Shown here piece by piece: positions 1 through 6,096 of a stretch of 64,000 nucleotides of DNA. The number at the start of each line of letters is the position of its first letter. Position 1 is the first letter of the stretch. The DNA comes from a virus: positions 1-64,000 of the IMG/VR virus record IMGVR_UViG_3300035162_004467; one strand, given 5' to 3'. The notes under the pieces were generated by a model, which was given only the letters and a program-made list of their open reading frames with translations, ran no database searches and was not told the origin of the DNA. The translations under genes and the position numbers were made by a program.

Positions 1-83
1 CGGACCACCCTCCACGCACCATCAACTTTTTCTTGGATACTTAGGCATCGCTTGTGACGGTTGTAGTAAACTTTTATTTCCAT
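1..83 (-). CDS. Partial hypothetical protein (N-terminus only)
   Basis: An open frame reads from the ATG at 81-83 to the left edge of the window. It encodes at least 27 residues beginning MEIKVYYNRHKRCLSIQE. The start is supported by an AATACT hexamer ending exactly 6 nt upstream, the spacing shared by most early genes here, and its upstream sequence is nearly the same as that of the gene starting at 2076. The product family is not recognised and the rest lies outside the window. Confidence 0.6.
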   Translation of the reverse strand, partial: MEIKVYYNRHKRCLSIQEKVDGAWRVV

Positions 84-120
84 AACGAGAGTATTCTGAC
101 AGAATTTCGTTCTACAACAA
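84..120 (-). promoter_or_regulatory. Early promoter, leaderless type, for the gene starting at 83
   Basis: On the minus strand AATACT (90-95) ends 6 nt before the ATG and a TTGTTG lies 19 nt further upstream (115-120). The block CTGTCAGAATACT is shared with the gene starting at 2076. A start site 6-8 nt after the hexamer would fall on the ATG itself. Confidence 0.55.
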
Positions 121-154
121 GCCTTTTTAAATGTTTTTAATCTAAAAAAAACTT

Positions 155-240
155 CATAAGTCACTGAACGATAAGGAGTTAGGCGGTCACGCCCCCCGCC
201 CCGCCCTAACCCGTTGACGCTCAACGAGTTACGGGGGTTT
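155..240. repeat. Double-palindrome element 1
   Basis: Two 25-bp imperfect palindromes at 157-181 and 207-231 are offset by exactly 50 bp around a 25-bp GC-rich core. The right unit, TAACCCGTTG-5 nt-CAACGAGTTA, is a good hairpin flanked by CCC/GGG and followed by TTTT. The left side is preceded by an A-run, so the minus strand also ends in T's. It therefore looks like a bidirectional terminator, between the stop of the gene at 245 and the promoter of the gene at 83. Confidence 0.7.
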
Positions 241-244
241 TCAT

Positions 245-514
245 TTAATCGTCTACCTCTTCAAAGTTGCGCATATGAGATCTAGCATATCGATATACCT
301 TGTTCATAGCTTCGCAGACTTCTGTTCTTTCTATCAAAGCTTGATTCCAAGCCTCCTCTCCTAAAGGGTAGTAATCTCTCTGGTGGAAGTCTACTTCAAG
401 GAGTTTAGCCTGAGCATCTCTTACCGCGCAAAACAAATCGTTGTATCGTCTGCGGAGGCTTTCTTCATCCGATCCATTCATGTGAATGACGGGGAATGTT
501 AATTTTTTAATCAT
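245..514 (-). CDS. Small phage protein with an 'HMNG' N-terminal motif, function unknown
   Basis: An 89-residue soluble protein. After a short beta-like start (FPVIHMNGSDEESL) it looks alpha-helical, with a conserved-looking RDYYPLGEEAW segment in the middle. From memory, small phage proteins with an 'HLNGT'-like start followed by 'RDYY' are widespread and uncharacterised, and I place it with those on pattern alone. Its start overlaps the stop of the upstream gene (ATGA-type overlap at 511-514), so it is translationally coupled in the 245-920 minus-strand operon. Confidence 0.75.
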   Translation of the reverse strand: MIKKLTFPVIHMNGSDEESLRRRYNDLFCAVRDAQAKLLEVDFHQRDYYPLGEEAWNQALIERTEVCEAMNKVYRYARSHMRNFEEVDD

Positions 515-738
515 ATGAATTTGTTGTAGCCTTTTGGGTGGATTTGCGTAAAGCCTAACTTTCTAAATGTATCGGCCAACTTGGTCGCGCCGTGTGTCGA
601 GATAGGGATGCGAGTTTGCTCCTTATCAAAATCCCATTCAATGGAATATTCTAAGCCCTTATAGCCATTCTCTTCCTTTTTAACGCTAAAGGTTTTATCG
701 AAATGTCCTGTCAATTTAATTGTTGGTGTTTCGTTCAT
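511..738 (-). CDS. Hypothetical protein, 75 aa
   Basis: A small protein rich in charged beta-type segments, with no signal peptide or membrane segment and no recognised family. It overlaps both neighbours by 4 bases (511-514 and 735-738), the tight coupling expected of a real polycistronic phage operon. That overlap is the main evidence that it is a gene. Confidence 0.7.
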   Translation of the reverse strand: MNETPTIKLTGHFDKTFSVKKEENGYKGLEYSIEWDFDKEQTRIPISTHGATKLADTFRKLGFTQIHPKGYNKFI

Positions 739-920
739 CTTGTTTTATTTTCTTTTTCTTTTTCTCGCTTTCTCCTATCCCCGAACCAAGAAGGGTCAGG
801 GACTTCCATGTTTCTACGTCGCCAAAAATTATTGTAGGCTTTGTTGAACTGATCTGTGAATCCTCTATTTAAGGCAGCGAACTTGTTTGCTTCTGAGAAG
901 TCTGGTTTTATTGGTTCCAT
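735..920 (-). CDS. Hypothetical basic protein, 61 aa
   Basis: A short, strongly basic protein with a lysine/arginine-rich tail (RRKREKEKENK) and an aromatic core. Function is unknown; nucleic-acid binding would fit the charge but is only a guess. The ATG at 918-920 lies two bases after the stop of the 24-residue membrane peptide at 922-996, and the ATGA overlap with the next gene continues the operon. Confidence 0.65.
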   Translation of the reverse strand: MEPIKPDFSEANKFAALNRGFTDQFNKAYNNFWRRRNMEVPDPSWFGDRRKREKEKENKTR

Positions 921-921
921 T

Positions 922-996
922 CTATTTTCTTCTGAGTATTAACGATATTAAGGTCATTAAAAGGACAACGGCAGTTTCTAATTCTCCTTTGTTCAT
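922..996 (-). CDS. 24-residue single-span membrane peptide
   Basis: A 24-codon frame beginning MNKGELETAVV. It encodes a short polar head, a hydrophobic stretch of about 14 residues (AVVLLMTLISLIL) and a basic RRK end, the look of a one-pass membrane micropeptide. Its ATG overlaps the TGA stop of the upstream gene (ATGA at 993-996), and its own stop is one base before the ATG of the next gene at 920. This packing argues that it is translated. Function is unknown; a small accessory membrane peptide acting on the host envelope is possible. Confidence 0.55.
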   Translation of the reverse strand: MNKGELETAVVLLMTLISLILRRK

Positions 997-1703
997 TTAG
1001 GCTCAACAACAAATCCTGTTTCGTCTTTCTTTGCAAGACCTTTCTCGACTAATCCGACAACCACGCCCTTGGGATCTTTAAACCGCAAATCGTTCTCATC
1101 TCCATTCACAACGGGGGAGCCAAGATAAGTTTTAGGAAGAGAACCACGGAAAACGACGGCGACGTTGCCGCCTAGCGAAAGAATCTTTTTTATTCTGTCA
1201 TCGCTAGTCTCTTCACTGCGGGAGAATGTTAGATGATAGTTGTCAGGCATTTTACCATCAAGCCAAGCTCTCATTCTATAAAAGCCTTTTGTATAATCAT
1301 AAAAATTCACCTGTGGGAACTCTTCCATGACGTTTATTTTATCAGCCCTATGCTTTCGGATATTCTCCCAAGGAATGTCGCTTGTGAGGTTAAGGCGAAA
1401 ACAAGGAGTAAGACTTTTCTTCGCCGCGCTTTTGATAGCCTTGCCGATTTCAATCCTGAGATCCGACATGAAAGCGAAGTTATCCTTAAAGAATCTTTGC
1501 GTTTTCGCGATCCTAGCGGTTTGGACGTTGGACATACAACCGCGACCGGCAGTATCCAAACACGCTGCACGGCATCCCGCGCTTGACCATTGACAGACGT
1601 TGAATCCTGATTTAGCAGCAGGGGATAGATGGAGTCCGAACGTGCGGAATCCAACCTTTTCGCCCTTGAGTGTTTTGGCATTGCCTTGATTTAGTAATTT
1701 CAT
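993..1703 (-). CDS. GP88-like cysteine-rich phage protein
   Basis: A 236-residue protein. Residues about 37-56 form a cysteine cluster (CQWSSAGCRAACLDTAGRGC) followed by a helical segment with TARIAKTQRFF. This pattern matches my recollection of the 'gene product 88' family found in actinophages and many other phages, whose biochemical role is unknown. The cysteines suggest a metal or Fe-S site. The ATG at 1701-1703 is preceded by an AT-rich TATAAA-like stretch. The stop overlaps the start of the 24-residue peptide downstream. Confidence 0.75.
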   Translation of the reverse strand: MKLLNQGNAKTLKGEKVGFRTFGLHLSPAAKSGFNVCQWSSAGCRAACLDTAGRGCMSNVQTARIAKTQRFFKDNFAFMSDLRIEIGKAIKSAAKKSLTPCFRLNLTSDIPWENIRKHRADKINVMEEFPQVNFYDYTKGFYRMRAWLDGKMPDNYHLTFSRSEETSDDRIKKILSLGGNVAVVFRGSLPKTYLGSPVVNGDENDLRFKDPKGVVVGLVEKGLAKKDETGFVVEPK

Positions 1704-1725
1704 CGTGTTTTTTTATATTAAAAAT

Positions 1726-2076
1726 TTACCACCAGCAAGAATAAAAGACTTTTTCTCCATTATTAATGGCCTTGAGACCGGCCTTGGTAAAGTCGAGATC
1801 CTTCTCTTTGCGCCAATCATCTTGGCTACTGTCAGGACCGTAAAAGAAACCTTGCGTTTCTGGCAAATCGCCAGCTTCGACGACTGACCGGAGAATCTTT
1901 AAATCCTCGGCAGTCAATTCCATGGGCTCACCATTCAATTCACTTTCTGGCTTCCCAGTTTTAATCGCCCAGAGTTTTTCCATCCACCCTTGCAAGGCGT
2001 TGTGCTTCCTCCAATCACAGATTTCAAAATCTTCTCCATTGGAGTCCCGACTGTTTGCGTATTGATCTAATCCCAT
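1726..2076 (-). CDS. Conserved 'MGLDQYA' phage/bacterial protein, function unknown
   Basis: A 116-residue protein with the hallmarks MGLDQYA at the start, WRKHNALQGWMEKLW in the N-terminal third and LPETQGFFYG in the C-terminal third. Similar proteins are common in phages and prophages and, as I recall, are sometimes mislabelled as phosphoglycerate kinase; nothing in this sequence supports a kinase. The start is fixed by the MGLD motif and by AATACT ending 6 nt upstream. Confidence 0.8.
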   Translation of the reverse strand: MGLDQYANSRDSNGEDFEICDWRKHNALQGWMEKLWAIKTGKPESELNGEPMELTAEDLKILRSVVEAGDLPETQGFFYGPDSSQDDWRKEKDLDFTKAGLKAINNGEKVFYSCWW

Positions 2077-2113
2077 AACGAAAGTATTCTGACAGGATTT
2101 TCAACTCGGACAA
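2077..2113 (-). promoter_or_regulatory. Early promoter, leaderless type, for the gene starting at 2076
   Basis: Minus-strand AATACT (2083-2088) ends exactly 6 nt before the ATG, with TTGTCC 19 nt further upstream (2108-2113). The segment from GGCTTGT through GTCAGAATACT is almost the same as upstream of the gene at 83, so the two genes probably share regulation. Confidence 0.55.
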
Positions 2114-2148
2114 GCCTTTTTTAATGATTATTAATTATTTTTTAGTGC

Positions 2149-2275
2149 TTGACTTATGCGGATTAAACACTAAGCAGAAAACCTTCCTAACTCACTGAGT
2201 GATAGCTAGTTACGGGGTGCGGCGGGGGCGCGGCCCCTAACTCATTGATACTCAACGACTTACAGCGATTTTATT
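2149..2275. repeat. Double-palindrome element 2 with conserved upstream block
   Basis: 25-bp units at 2188-2212 and 2238-2262 are again exactly 50 bp apart, around a GC-rich core and ending in a T-rich run. A 39-bp plus-strand block beginning TTGAC (2149-2187) matches at many positions the block before element 4 at the same distance. It sits between the terminator at 2292-2327 and the promoter of the gene at 2076. Confidence 0.7.
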
Positions 2276-2291
2276 TTATTTTATTAACAAA

Positions 2292-2327
2292 AGAAAAACC
2301 CCGCCCCCCATGCAGAGGGGACGGGGC
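2292..2327 (-). terminator. Rho-independent terminator of the DUF932-like gene
   Basis: On the minus strand GCCCCGTCCCC pairs with GGGGGGCGGGG across a short loop and is followed by TTTTTCTTTT. It lies about 20 bases after the stop of the gene at 2346-3143. Confidence 0.8.
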
Positions 2328-2345
2328 TTGCTATGTCAAGGAAAT

Positions 2346-3143
2346 TTAAGCGGGAAGCACTAGGGCCGAATTTTTATCTGCCTCAGTAATCAAGGAAGGA
2401 TTCGCGACCCTGTCAAGAATATTTTGAGCCTCCATTGTCATGCGTGGAAGGTGCATGACATTGTTAGCGGTTAGACCTTTGTAAGACTCTGTGATAGCAT
2501 TAAAGATATTCCAAAGTGTTCCACGGTATTCGTGGAAGGCTCCTTTAGTGCCATCCACATCGACACCGCCATTCTGAACAAGGTCGAAGAACTCACCAAT
2601 CTTGGTCGGCTTGACGAGACCAGCCTTGAGGAGCTTATTGATTACCTCGACCTCATTAGCCTCAGTATTTTTGTAAGCATCAATGCGCTTTCCTTCATTG
2701 TCCCAAGTCTGCTGGATGGACTGGATCGCGTTGTTCATGATAAGCGGGAGATCTGCAAAGATGTTACGGGTGTGCTTACGCGACAAGGTGATATCAGAAG
2801 AGAAGCAAAGGTTTTCACACACAAGCATCGAAGAACCAACCGCGACAGAACTAGAGAACTTCTGATTGTGAGAGTTCCGAAGACCAAAGACAAGCTCGCG
2901 GTCGGTATTGTCGAAGTCTGATTTGCGAATGGCGAAACCAGAAAAGCAATTCATGCCTTTCTCGGAAAGCCCGTGCTCCTCTTGTGCAACATCGAAGCCA
3001 TTGGCCCCCAACTCACGCTTGGCGATATCAACCAACTCGTGATGGTCGATAGGGAAGTGACGCGAACCCATAGGCGCAGGCTTTTTGATTTCCTTGAGCT
3101 GATCGTAGCTGACTTTATTGGAGGAGTAGATTAGGTTTTTCAT
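2346..3143 (-). CDS. DUF932-like protein
   Basis: A 265-residue protein resembling the DUF932 family of phages and plasmids. The central part has the family's look: a beta-rich segment with FGLRNSHNQ, then VCENLCFSS and SRKHTRN, followed by helical regions. The biochemical role of the family is unknown. It is the largest gene of the left early region, has its own terminator, and starts from the ATG at 3141-3143 with GAAACT ending 6 nt upstream. A TCAGAG/CTCTGA inverted repeat (3170-3187) near the expected -35 could be an operator. Confidence 0.75.
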   Translation of the reverse strand: MKNLIYSSNKVSYDQLKEIKKPAPMGSRHFPIDHHELVDIAKRELGANGFDVAQEEHGLSEKGMNCFSGFAIRKSDFDNTDRELVFGLRNSHNQKFSSSVAVGSSMLVCENLCFSSDITLSRKHTRNIFADLPLIMNNAIQSIQQTWDNEGKRIDAYKNTEANEVEVINKLLKAGLVKPTKIGEFFDLVQNGGVDVDGTKGAFHEYRGTLWNIFNAITESYKGLTANNVMHLPRMTMEAQNILDRVANPSLITEADKNSALVLPA

Positions 3144-3187
3144 AGTAGTAGTTTCTAATTGGTTGACTGTCAGAGAACTGCCTCTGA
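3144..3187 (-). promoter_or_regulatory. Promoter with possible operator for the DUF932-like gene
   Basis: GAAACT (3150-3155, minus strand) ends 6 nt before the ATG. There is no good -35. Instead a 6-bp inverted repeat, TCAGAG-6 nt-CTCTGA, covers 3170-3187 and may bind a regulator. Confidence 0.4.
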
Positions 3188-3387
3188 ACTGGTGAGAGTA
3201 TAAACCATTTTTTTATCAAGCACAATACCTTTTTGCGTTAAAAGTGATTTTTTTTTGGGCCAACAATGCCAAATATTTTTACAAATAATCTTGACAAACA
3301 TCGCCAGATATTTAAGCAAATAATTGGTTAAGGTCACTAAGGTTAAATGCAAATAAGCCAAATATATAGGCCCAGATCTATAAGAGA

Positions 3388-3513
3388 TAACCTACTGATA
3401 CTCAGTGAGTTAAAGTTCACGAAAAACGTCCTAAGTCACTACTACTCAACGAGTTAGAGCCGGGCGCGGGGGCTTCCGCGCTAACTCACTGATATTCAAC
3501 GAGTTACAGCGTT
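3388..3513. repeat. Triple-palindrome element 3
   Basis: Three 25-bp units lie at 3388-3412, 3432-3456 and 3482-3506. The last two keep the exact 50-bp offset; the first is 44 bp upstream. The core between the last two contains GCGCGG-6 nt-CCGCGC. GAAAAACG before the pair and CGTTTTTTTC after it are complementary, making the whole element palindromic. It occupies the gene-free stretch 3144-3617, in which I see no further coding sequence. Confidence 0.7.
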
Positions 3514-3578
3514 TTTTTCTAAAATGATTTTTGCGAGGAGGTCAACTAAAAAAGAATTTATTTTTTGCTTGCAAGCAC

Positions 3579-3601
3579 AAAAAAAACCTGCCCCCCGCAG
3601 G
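3579..3601 (-). terminator. Terminator of the 52-residue gene
   Basis: CCTGC/GCAGG stem (3587-3591 with 3597-3601) followed on the minus strand by eight T's, 16 bases past the stop codon. A perfect 12-bp palindrome TGCTTGCAAGCA lies just beyond. Confidence 0.65.
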
Positions 3602-3617
3602 GGATAGGCCGATCATA

Positions 3618-3776
3618 TTATTTAGAGGCTTTTAGGATTTGAGTTTTCTTTTCAGAAATTAACTTTTCTCCCTCAAGGGTGGAAAGGCCGTAGGATTTGA
3701 GCTTTCTTAAACCTTCTTTCATTCCTCTCAATTCTGCTTTATACATTCTTACTGTCCAGTTATCGTTTTCGCTCAT
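3618..3776 (-). CDS. Hypothetical basic helical protein, 52 aa
   Basis: A 52-codon frame beginning MSENDNWTVRMYKAELRG. It is predicted to be helical and is lysine-rich at the C-terminus (LISEKKTQILKASK). It has its own terminator 16 bases downstream and an AAATAC six bases before the ATG at 3774-3776. The following minus-strand gene (3797-4009) ends 20 bases upstream. Family not recognised. Confidence 0.6.
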   Translation of the reverse strand: MSENDNWTVRMYKAELRGMKEGLRKLKSYGLSTLEGEKLISEKKTQILKASK

Positions 3777-3796
3777 GGGTATGTATTTAATTTAAT

Positions 3797-4009
3797 TTAA
3801 TTTTGAATGCGTGAGAAGTGGAGAGTTCTGAAAATTTGCTTCTTGCCGGTTTTGCTGTCATGGCTCACATCAACCACTTTGCAAACTGCGAATTCCTTAG
3901 TAGAACGCTCAACTCCGCGAAGTTGATACATACGGAGATTTTCATTGTTGGAAGTAGTATAAGTGAACTGCTTCTTGATTAGGCGAGTGATATTGTCTTG
4001 GTTTGTCAT
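3797..4009 (-). CDS. Hypothetical small beta-type protein with FRTLH motif
   Basis: A 70-residue protein that looks mainly beta-stranded. Its C-terminal part, KVVDVSHDSKTGKKQIFRTLH, resembles the C-terminal part of the protein at 4889-5260 (KVQDL..., then KFRTLHVAGI), so the two may share a small fold. The start at 4007-4009 is supported by TTTTAA-17 nt-TAAAAT-6 nt-ATG. Function is unknown. Confidence 0.65.
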   Translation of the reverse strand: MTNQDNITRLIKKQFTYTTSNNENLRMYQLRGVERSTKEFAVCKVVDVSHDSKTGKKQIFRTLHFSRIQN

Positions 4010-4044
4010 GTGGATATTTTACTTTAAAAACGCAGAAATTAAAA
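4010..4044 (-). promoter_or_regulatory. Early promoter, leaderless type, for the gene starting at 4009
   Basis: TTTTAA (4039-4044), 17 nt, TAAAAT (4016-4021), 6 nt, ATG. The A-rich run plus CTTTTAA at the -35 position is shared with the promoters at 4527-4561 and 6346-6380. Confidence 0.6.
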
Positions 4045-4073
4045 GGTTTTTCTGTATGTATTTTAATCTTTTT

Positions 4074-4253
4074 TTAAGGGAGAAATCTTCCGTCTTGCTC
4101 TGGGGCATCTGGGAGAACCGCTTGGAATTCTTTTTGGGATGCTTCGCAATCTTTTATGAACTGGCCCGAAACCTCGACAGTCTCATCCACCATTTTGTTC
4201 CATGCTTGTTCTGCTTTTGCCATTGCTGCGAGGGCTTCTTGTGATGTGGTCAT
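4074..4253 (-). CDS. Hypothetical helical protein, 59 aa
   Basis: A 59-residue frame beginning MTTSQEALAAMAKAEQAW, largely amphipathic helix, acidic overall and ending DAPEQDGRFLP. The ATG at 4251-4253 has AACACT ending 6 nt upstream and lies 24 bases after the stop of the gene at 4278-4526, so it may be read from its own promoter or as the second gene of that unit. Family not recognised. Confidence 0.6.
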   Translation of the reverse strand: MTTSQEALAAMAKAEQAWNKMVDETVEVSGQFIKDCEASQKEFQAVLPDAPEQDGRFLP

Positions 4254-4277
4254 AATGTCAGTGTTTTTATTGTTTTT

Positions 4278-4526
4278 TTATCCTTCAAAGTAAAGACCCA
4301 ATCCCTTTTCAGTGGGGATGTAGTGATTTTGATTTACCCAAGCAAAGCAAGTGATCAAGCCCAATTTGGTCAAGAGATCTCTGGAGTCGCTAGACTGGCA
4401 CTGCAATGCCCATTCATTCGGATAAAGCGCATCTTCCGTTCCCTCCACGCTGGCAGCAGGGCGACAGATTTTGATCAAGAGTTTAGCAGCGGAGAAGGGG
4501 AGTCTGGTTTGGTTCAGGTCGGACAT
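4278..4526 (-). CDS. Hypothetical protein, 82 aa, possible winged-helix-like
   Basis: The frame is open further upstream, to 4574, but the ATG at 4524-4526 is chosen because TATACT ends exactly 6 nt before it, as at the gene starting at 6345; the longer reading would begin upstream of the promoter. The C-terminal half (DLLTKLGLI, then YIPTEKGLG) looks like the helix-hairpin of a small winged-helix domain, which is only a suggestion. No family recognised. Confidence 0.6.
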   Translation of the reverse strand: MSDLNQTRLPFSAAKLLIKICRPAASVEGTEDALYPNEWALQCQSSDSRDLLTKLGLITCFAWVNQNHYIPTEKGLGLYFEG

Positions 4527-4561
4527 GGGCATAGTATAAAGGAAAATCTCAGAGATTAAAA
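4527..4561 (-). promoter_or_regulatory. Early promoter, leaderless type, for the gene starting at 4526
   Basis: TTTTAA (4556-4561), 17 nt, TATACT (4533-4538), 6 nt, ATG on the minus strand. The arrangement equals that of the gene at 6345, including the sequence GCCCATG at the start. Confidence 0.65.
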
Positions 4562-4605
4562 GTTTTTTCTGCATGTATTTAATCTTTTTTTTTATTTAAA
4601 AAGGC

Positions 4606-4730
4606 TTGACATAGGCGAGCTATAGAGTAGGGGGAAAAGCCTCGTAAGTCGTTGATACCCAACGAGTTAGCGCCCAAGGGGGGGCGCTCCGCTCTAAGTC
4701 GTTGTCGCTCAGTGAGTTAGAGCGTTTTTA
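4606..4730. repeat. Double-palindrome element 4 with conserved upstream block
   Basis: Units at 4645-4669 and 4695-4719, 50 bp apart, with a GCGCCC/GGGCGC core. The right unit extends to CGCTCTAA...TTAGAGCG and is followed by TTTTT, a terminator-like hairpin in the plus direction. The 39 bases from TTGACA at 4606 to the first unit align with those of element 2 at identical spacing. The 4527-4888 interval holds this element, a second plus-strand TTGACA near 4770 and a minus-strand terminator, and no further gene. Confidence 0.7.
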
Positions 4731-4834
4731 TTTAAATGTTTTTTATTTACTTTTTTAACCCTGAAAGGCTTGACACTCTCGCCATTCTGATTTAAGGTGA
4801 GGTGACACCCTCGTTCCAAGAGGCCAGCCGCAGA

Positions 4835-4868
4835 AGAAAACCCGCCAGCCTCCGAAGAGACTGACGGG
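4835..4868 (-). terminator. Rho-independent terminator with UUCG loop
   Basis: On the minus strand a 12-bp stem (CCCGTCAGTCTC / GAGGCTGGCGGG, with two G-U pairs) closes a TTCG loop and is followed by TTTTCTT. It terminates the gene at 4889-5260. Confidence 0.85.
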
Positions 4869-4888
4869 ATACACACTTAACACAGAAA

Positions 4889-5260
4889 CTAGTAAACTGA
4901 TTTCGCCAGTGCAATGGCCGTGGCCAAGCGGCCTTTTACTTTGGTGATCCCTGCAACGTGCAGGGTGCGGAACTTAGCCTCGCCTCCATCGTCTAGGTCT
5001 TGGACTTTGCCTTGGATGTAGCGACGGCCCGTACTTTTAGCATAGCCAGAGCGCTCAATTTCTTTGATTACTAACTGACGGATTCCGTCAGCCTTAACAG
5101 TAGACTCGCCTTTATTAAGGTAGGTCACGACACGATTGGTCAACTTGTTCTTGAGGTCTTCGTCACTGAGGCGATAGAGGGGATTCCCGCCAGTGCCGAC
5201 CCAGTGATCGCAGCGGGAGGAGGTGGAGGAGGTGGAGGAGGTGGTAGTGTTGTTTTTCAT
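4889..5260 (-). CDS. Hypothetical protein with Thr/Ser-rich N-terminus
   Basis: A 123-residue protein. The first 16 residues are a low-complexity Thr/Ser tract encoded by a 9-base repeat; a helical part follows (residues about 30-75), then a beta-rich C-terminal part with KFRTLHVAGI shared with the protein at 3797-4009. No membrane segment. The start at 5258-5260 is supported by AATACT ending 6 nt upstream and the CTCGTTATG block seen at the gene at 83. It has a strong terminator. Family unknown. Confidence 0.65.
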   Translation of the reverse strand: MKNNTTTSSTSSTSSRCDHWVGTGGNPLYRLSDEDLKNKLTNRVVTYLNKGESTVKADGIRQLVIKEIERSGYAKSTGRRYIQGKVQDLDDGGEAKFRTLHVAGITKVKGRLATAIALAKSVY

Positions 5261-5298
5261 AACGAGAGTATTTTAACTTATTTTTGGACTGCTTACAA
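5261..5298 (-). promoter_or_regulatory. Early promoter, leaderless type, for the gene starting at 5260
   Basis: AATACT (5267-5272) ends 6 nt before the ATG; a TTGTAA lies 20 nt further upstream. The sequence from AATACT to ATG is identical to that at the gene at 83. Confidence 0.5.
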
Positions 5299-5317
5299 GG
5301 ATTGTTTTGCAGTTTTC

Positions 5318-5563
5318 TTATTTTATTTCGTAGAACTTCTTCAAGGTGAGATCTCCTATCACTAGGAGAACCGCGCCGACAATGCTCGGCAGGAACATGA
5401 CAGCGAGAAAGTCAAGGCCATCCCATCCGTGCAGCACGGACGCTAAGAGTTCAGGGCCAGAGCCTAGCAAAATGACAGAGACTATGGCTACGAGATTGAA
5501 GCTTACGCATATCATCATGGAGAAGAGGAAGCGATCTACTAGGCGGTTGATTATTTTTTTCAT
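5318..5563 (-). CDS. Small integral membrane protein
   Basis: An 81-residue protein with two hydrophobic segments (about residues 12-36 and 50-71) separated by a short loop, and basic residues at both ends. This is a two-span inner-membrane topology. It could be an early host-membrane effector, but no family is recognised. ACAACT ends 6 nt before the ATG, a weak version of the local promoter. Confidence 0.6.
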   Translation of the reverse strand: MKKIINRLVDRFLFSMMICVSFNLVAIVSVILLGSGPELLASVLHGWDGLDFLAVMFLPSIVGAVLLVIGDLTLKKFYEIK

Positions 5564-5607
5564 GTGGGTAGTTGTGGTTTAATGTTTGGTGGAGTTAAGT
5601 AAGGTGA

Positions 5608-5799
5608 TTAGAACCAATGCTGATCTCTGTCTTCCTTGTGCTTTGCGAGAACTTTCTCAAGTCTTTCTTTGATCTCAGGGTTGTCGAATGTCAGGAGACC
5701 AGTGATATAACAAAGTTCGTAACGCATGTCGCTTGCGGCAGTGCTCTCTTTAATGAACATGTCAAAGTAGTTTTTTTCTGTGTCGGTCGTCTCAGTCAT
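5608..5799 (-). CDS. Hypothetical acidic helical protein, 63 aa
   Basis: The longer frame could begin at 5835, but that ATG lies inside the promoter. The ATG at 5797-5799 is preceded by TTGACA-18 nt-TATACT-6 nt, so the protein starts MTETTDTEKNYFDMF. It is short, acidic and helical (EIKERLEKVLAKHKED), with no family recognised. Confidence 0.65.
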   Translation of the reverse strand: MTETTDTEKNYFDMFIKESTAASDMRYELCYITGLLTFDNPEIKERLEKVLAKHKEDRDQHWF

Positions 5800-5835
5800 G
5801 GAAGTAGTATAGTTGAAAAGCGGGGGGATTGTCAA
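5800..5835 (-). promoter_or_regulatory. Consensus sigma70-type early promoter, leaderless
   Basis: TTGACA (5830-5835), 18 nt, TATACT (5806-5811), 6 nt, ATG on the minus strand. The -35 box sits in the loop of a GGGGGG/CCCCCC hairpin. The promoter overlaps the upstream part of the open frame, which decides the gene start. Confidence 0.75.
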
Positions 5836-5856
5836 CCCCCCTTTTAAATGTTTTTT

Positions 5857-6051
5857 TTAGGAAGTGAAGACTTTCCAGAAGGTTTTATTTGCATGGCAGC
5901 ATTTTACTTCGAAGGTCTCGCCTTGGTAGCAAGTGACCGATCCTAATTTTTCAGCACACATTTGCTTGAACTCTTCAGGGTTTTCGCCCCATCCGTTCAT
6001 TGTGCCTAGGTTTTTGTACGTGTCTTGGATTTGTTTCAGTGTCATTCTCAT
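5857..6051 (-). CDS. Hypothetical protein, 64 aa
   Basis: A small protein starting MRMTLKQIQDTYKNLG, with three cysteines in its C-terminal half (CYQGETFEVKCC) that could bind a metal. TTGCAA-17 nt-TAAACT-6 nt precedes the ATG at 6049-6051. No family recognised. Confidence 0.65.
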   Translation of the reverse strand: MRMTLKQIQDTYKNLGTMNGWGENPEEFKQMCAEKLGSVTCYQGETFEVKCCHANKTFWKVFTS

Positions 6052-6086
6052 GTGGGTAGTTTACTTTATTTTCTTGAGTGTTGCAA
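6052..6086 (-). promoter_or_regulatory. Early promoter, leaderless type, for the gene starting at 6051
   Basis: TTGCAA (6081-6086), 17 nt, TAAACT (6058-6063), 6 nt, ATG on the minus strand. Confidence 0.6.
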
Positions 6087-6096
6087 GCTTTCTTTG

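Noticed and set aside
1233-1593. Plus- and minus-strand frames overlapping the GP88-like gene
   Set aside because: Shadows in other frames of the cysteine-rich 236-residue gene, without promoter or operon context.
3170-3361. A 63-codon minus-strand frame upstream of the DUF932-like gene
   Set aside because: AT-rich, without the local promoter pattern, and it overlaps the promoter and operator-like repeat of the gene at 3143.
155-4730. CRISPR array interpretation of the 25-bp repeats
   Set aside because: The units occur in pairs at widely separated intergenic sites, with GC-rich self-complementary cores in place of diverse spacers, and there are no cas genes.
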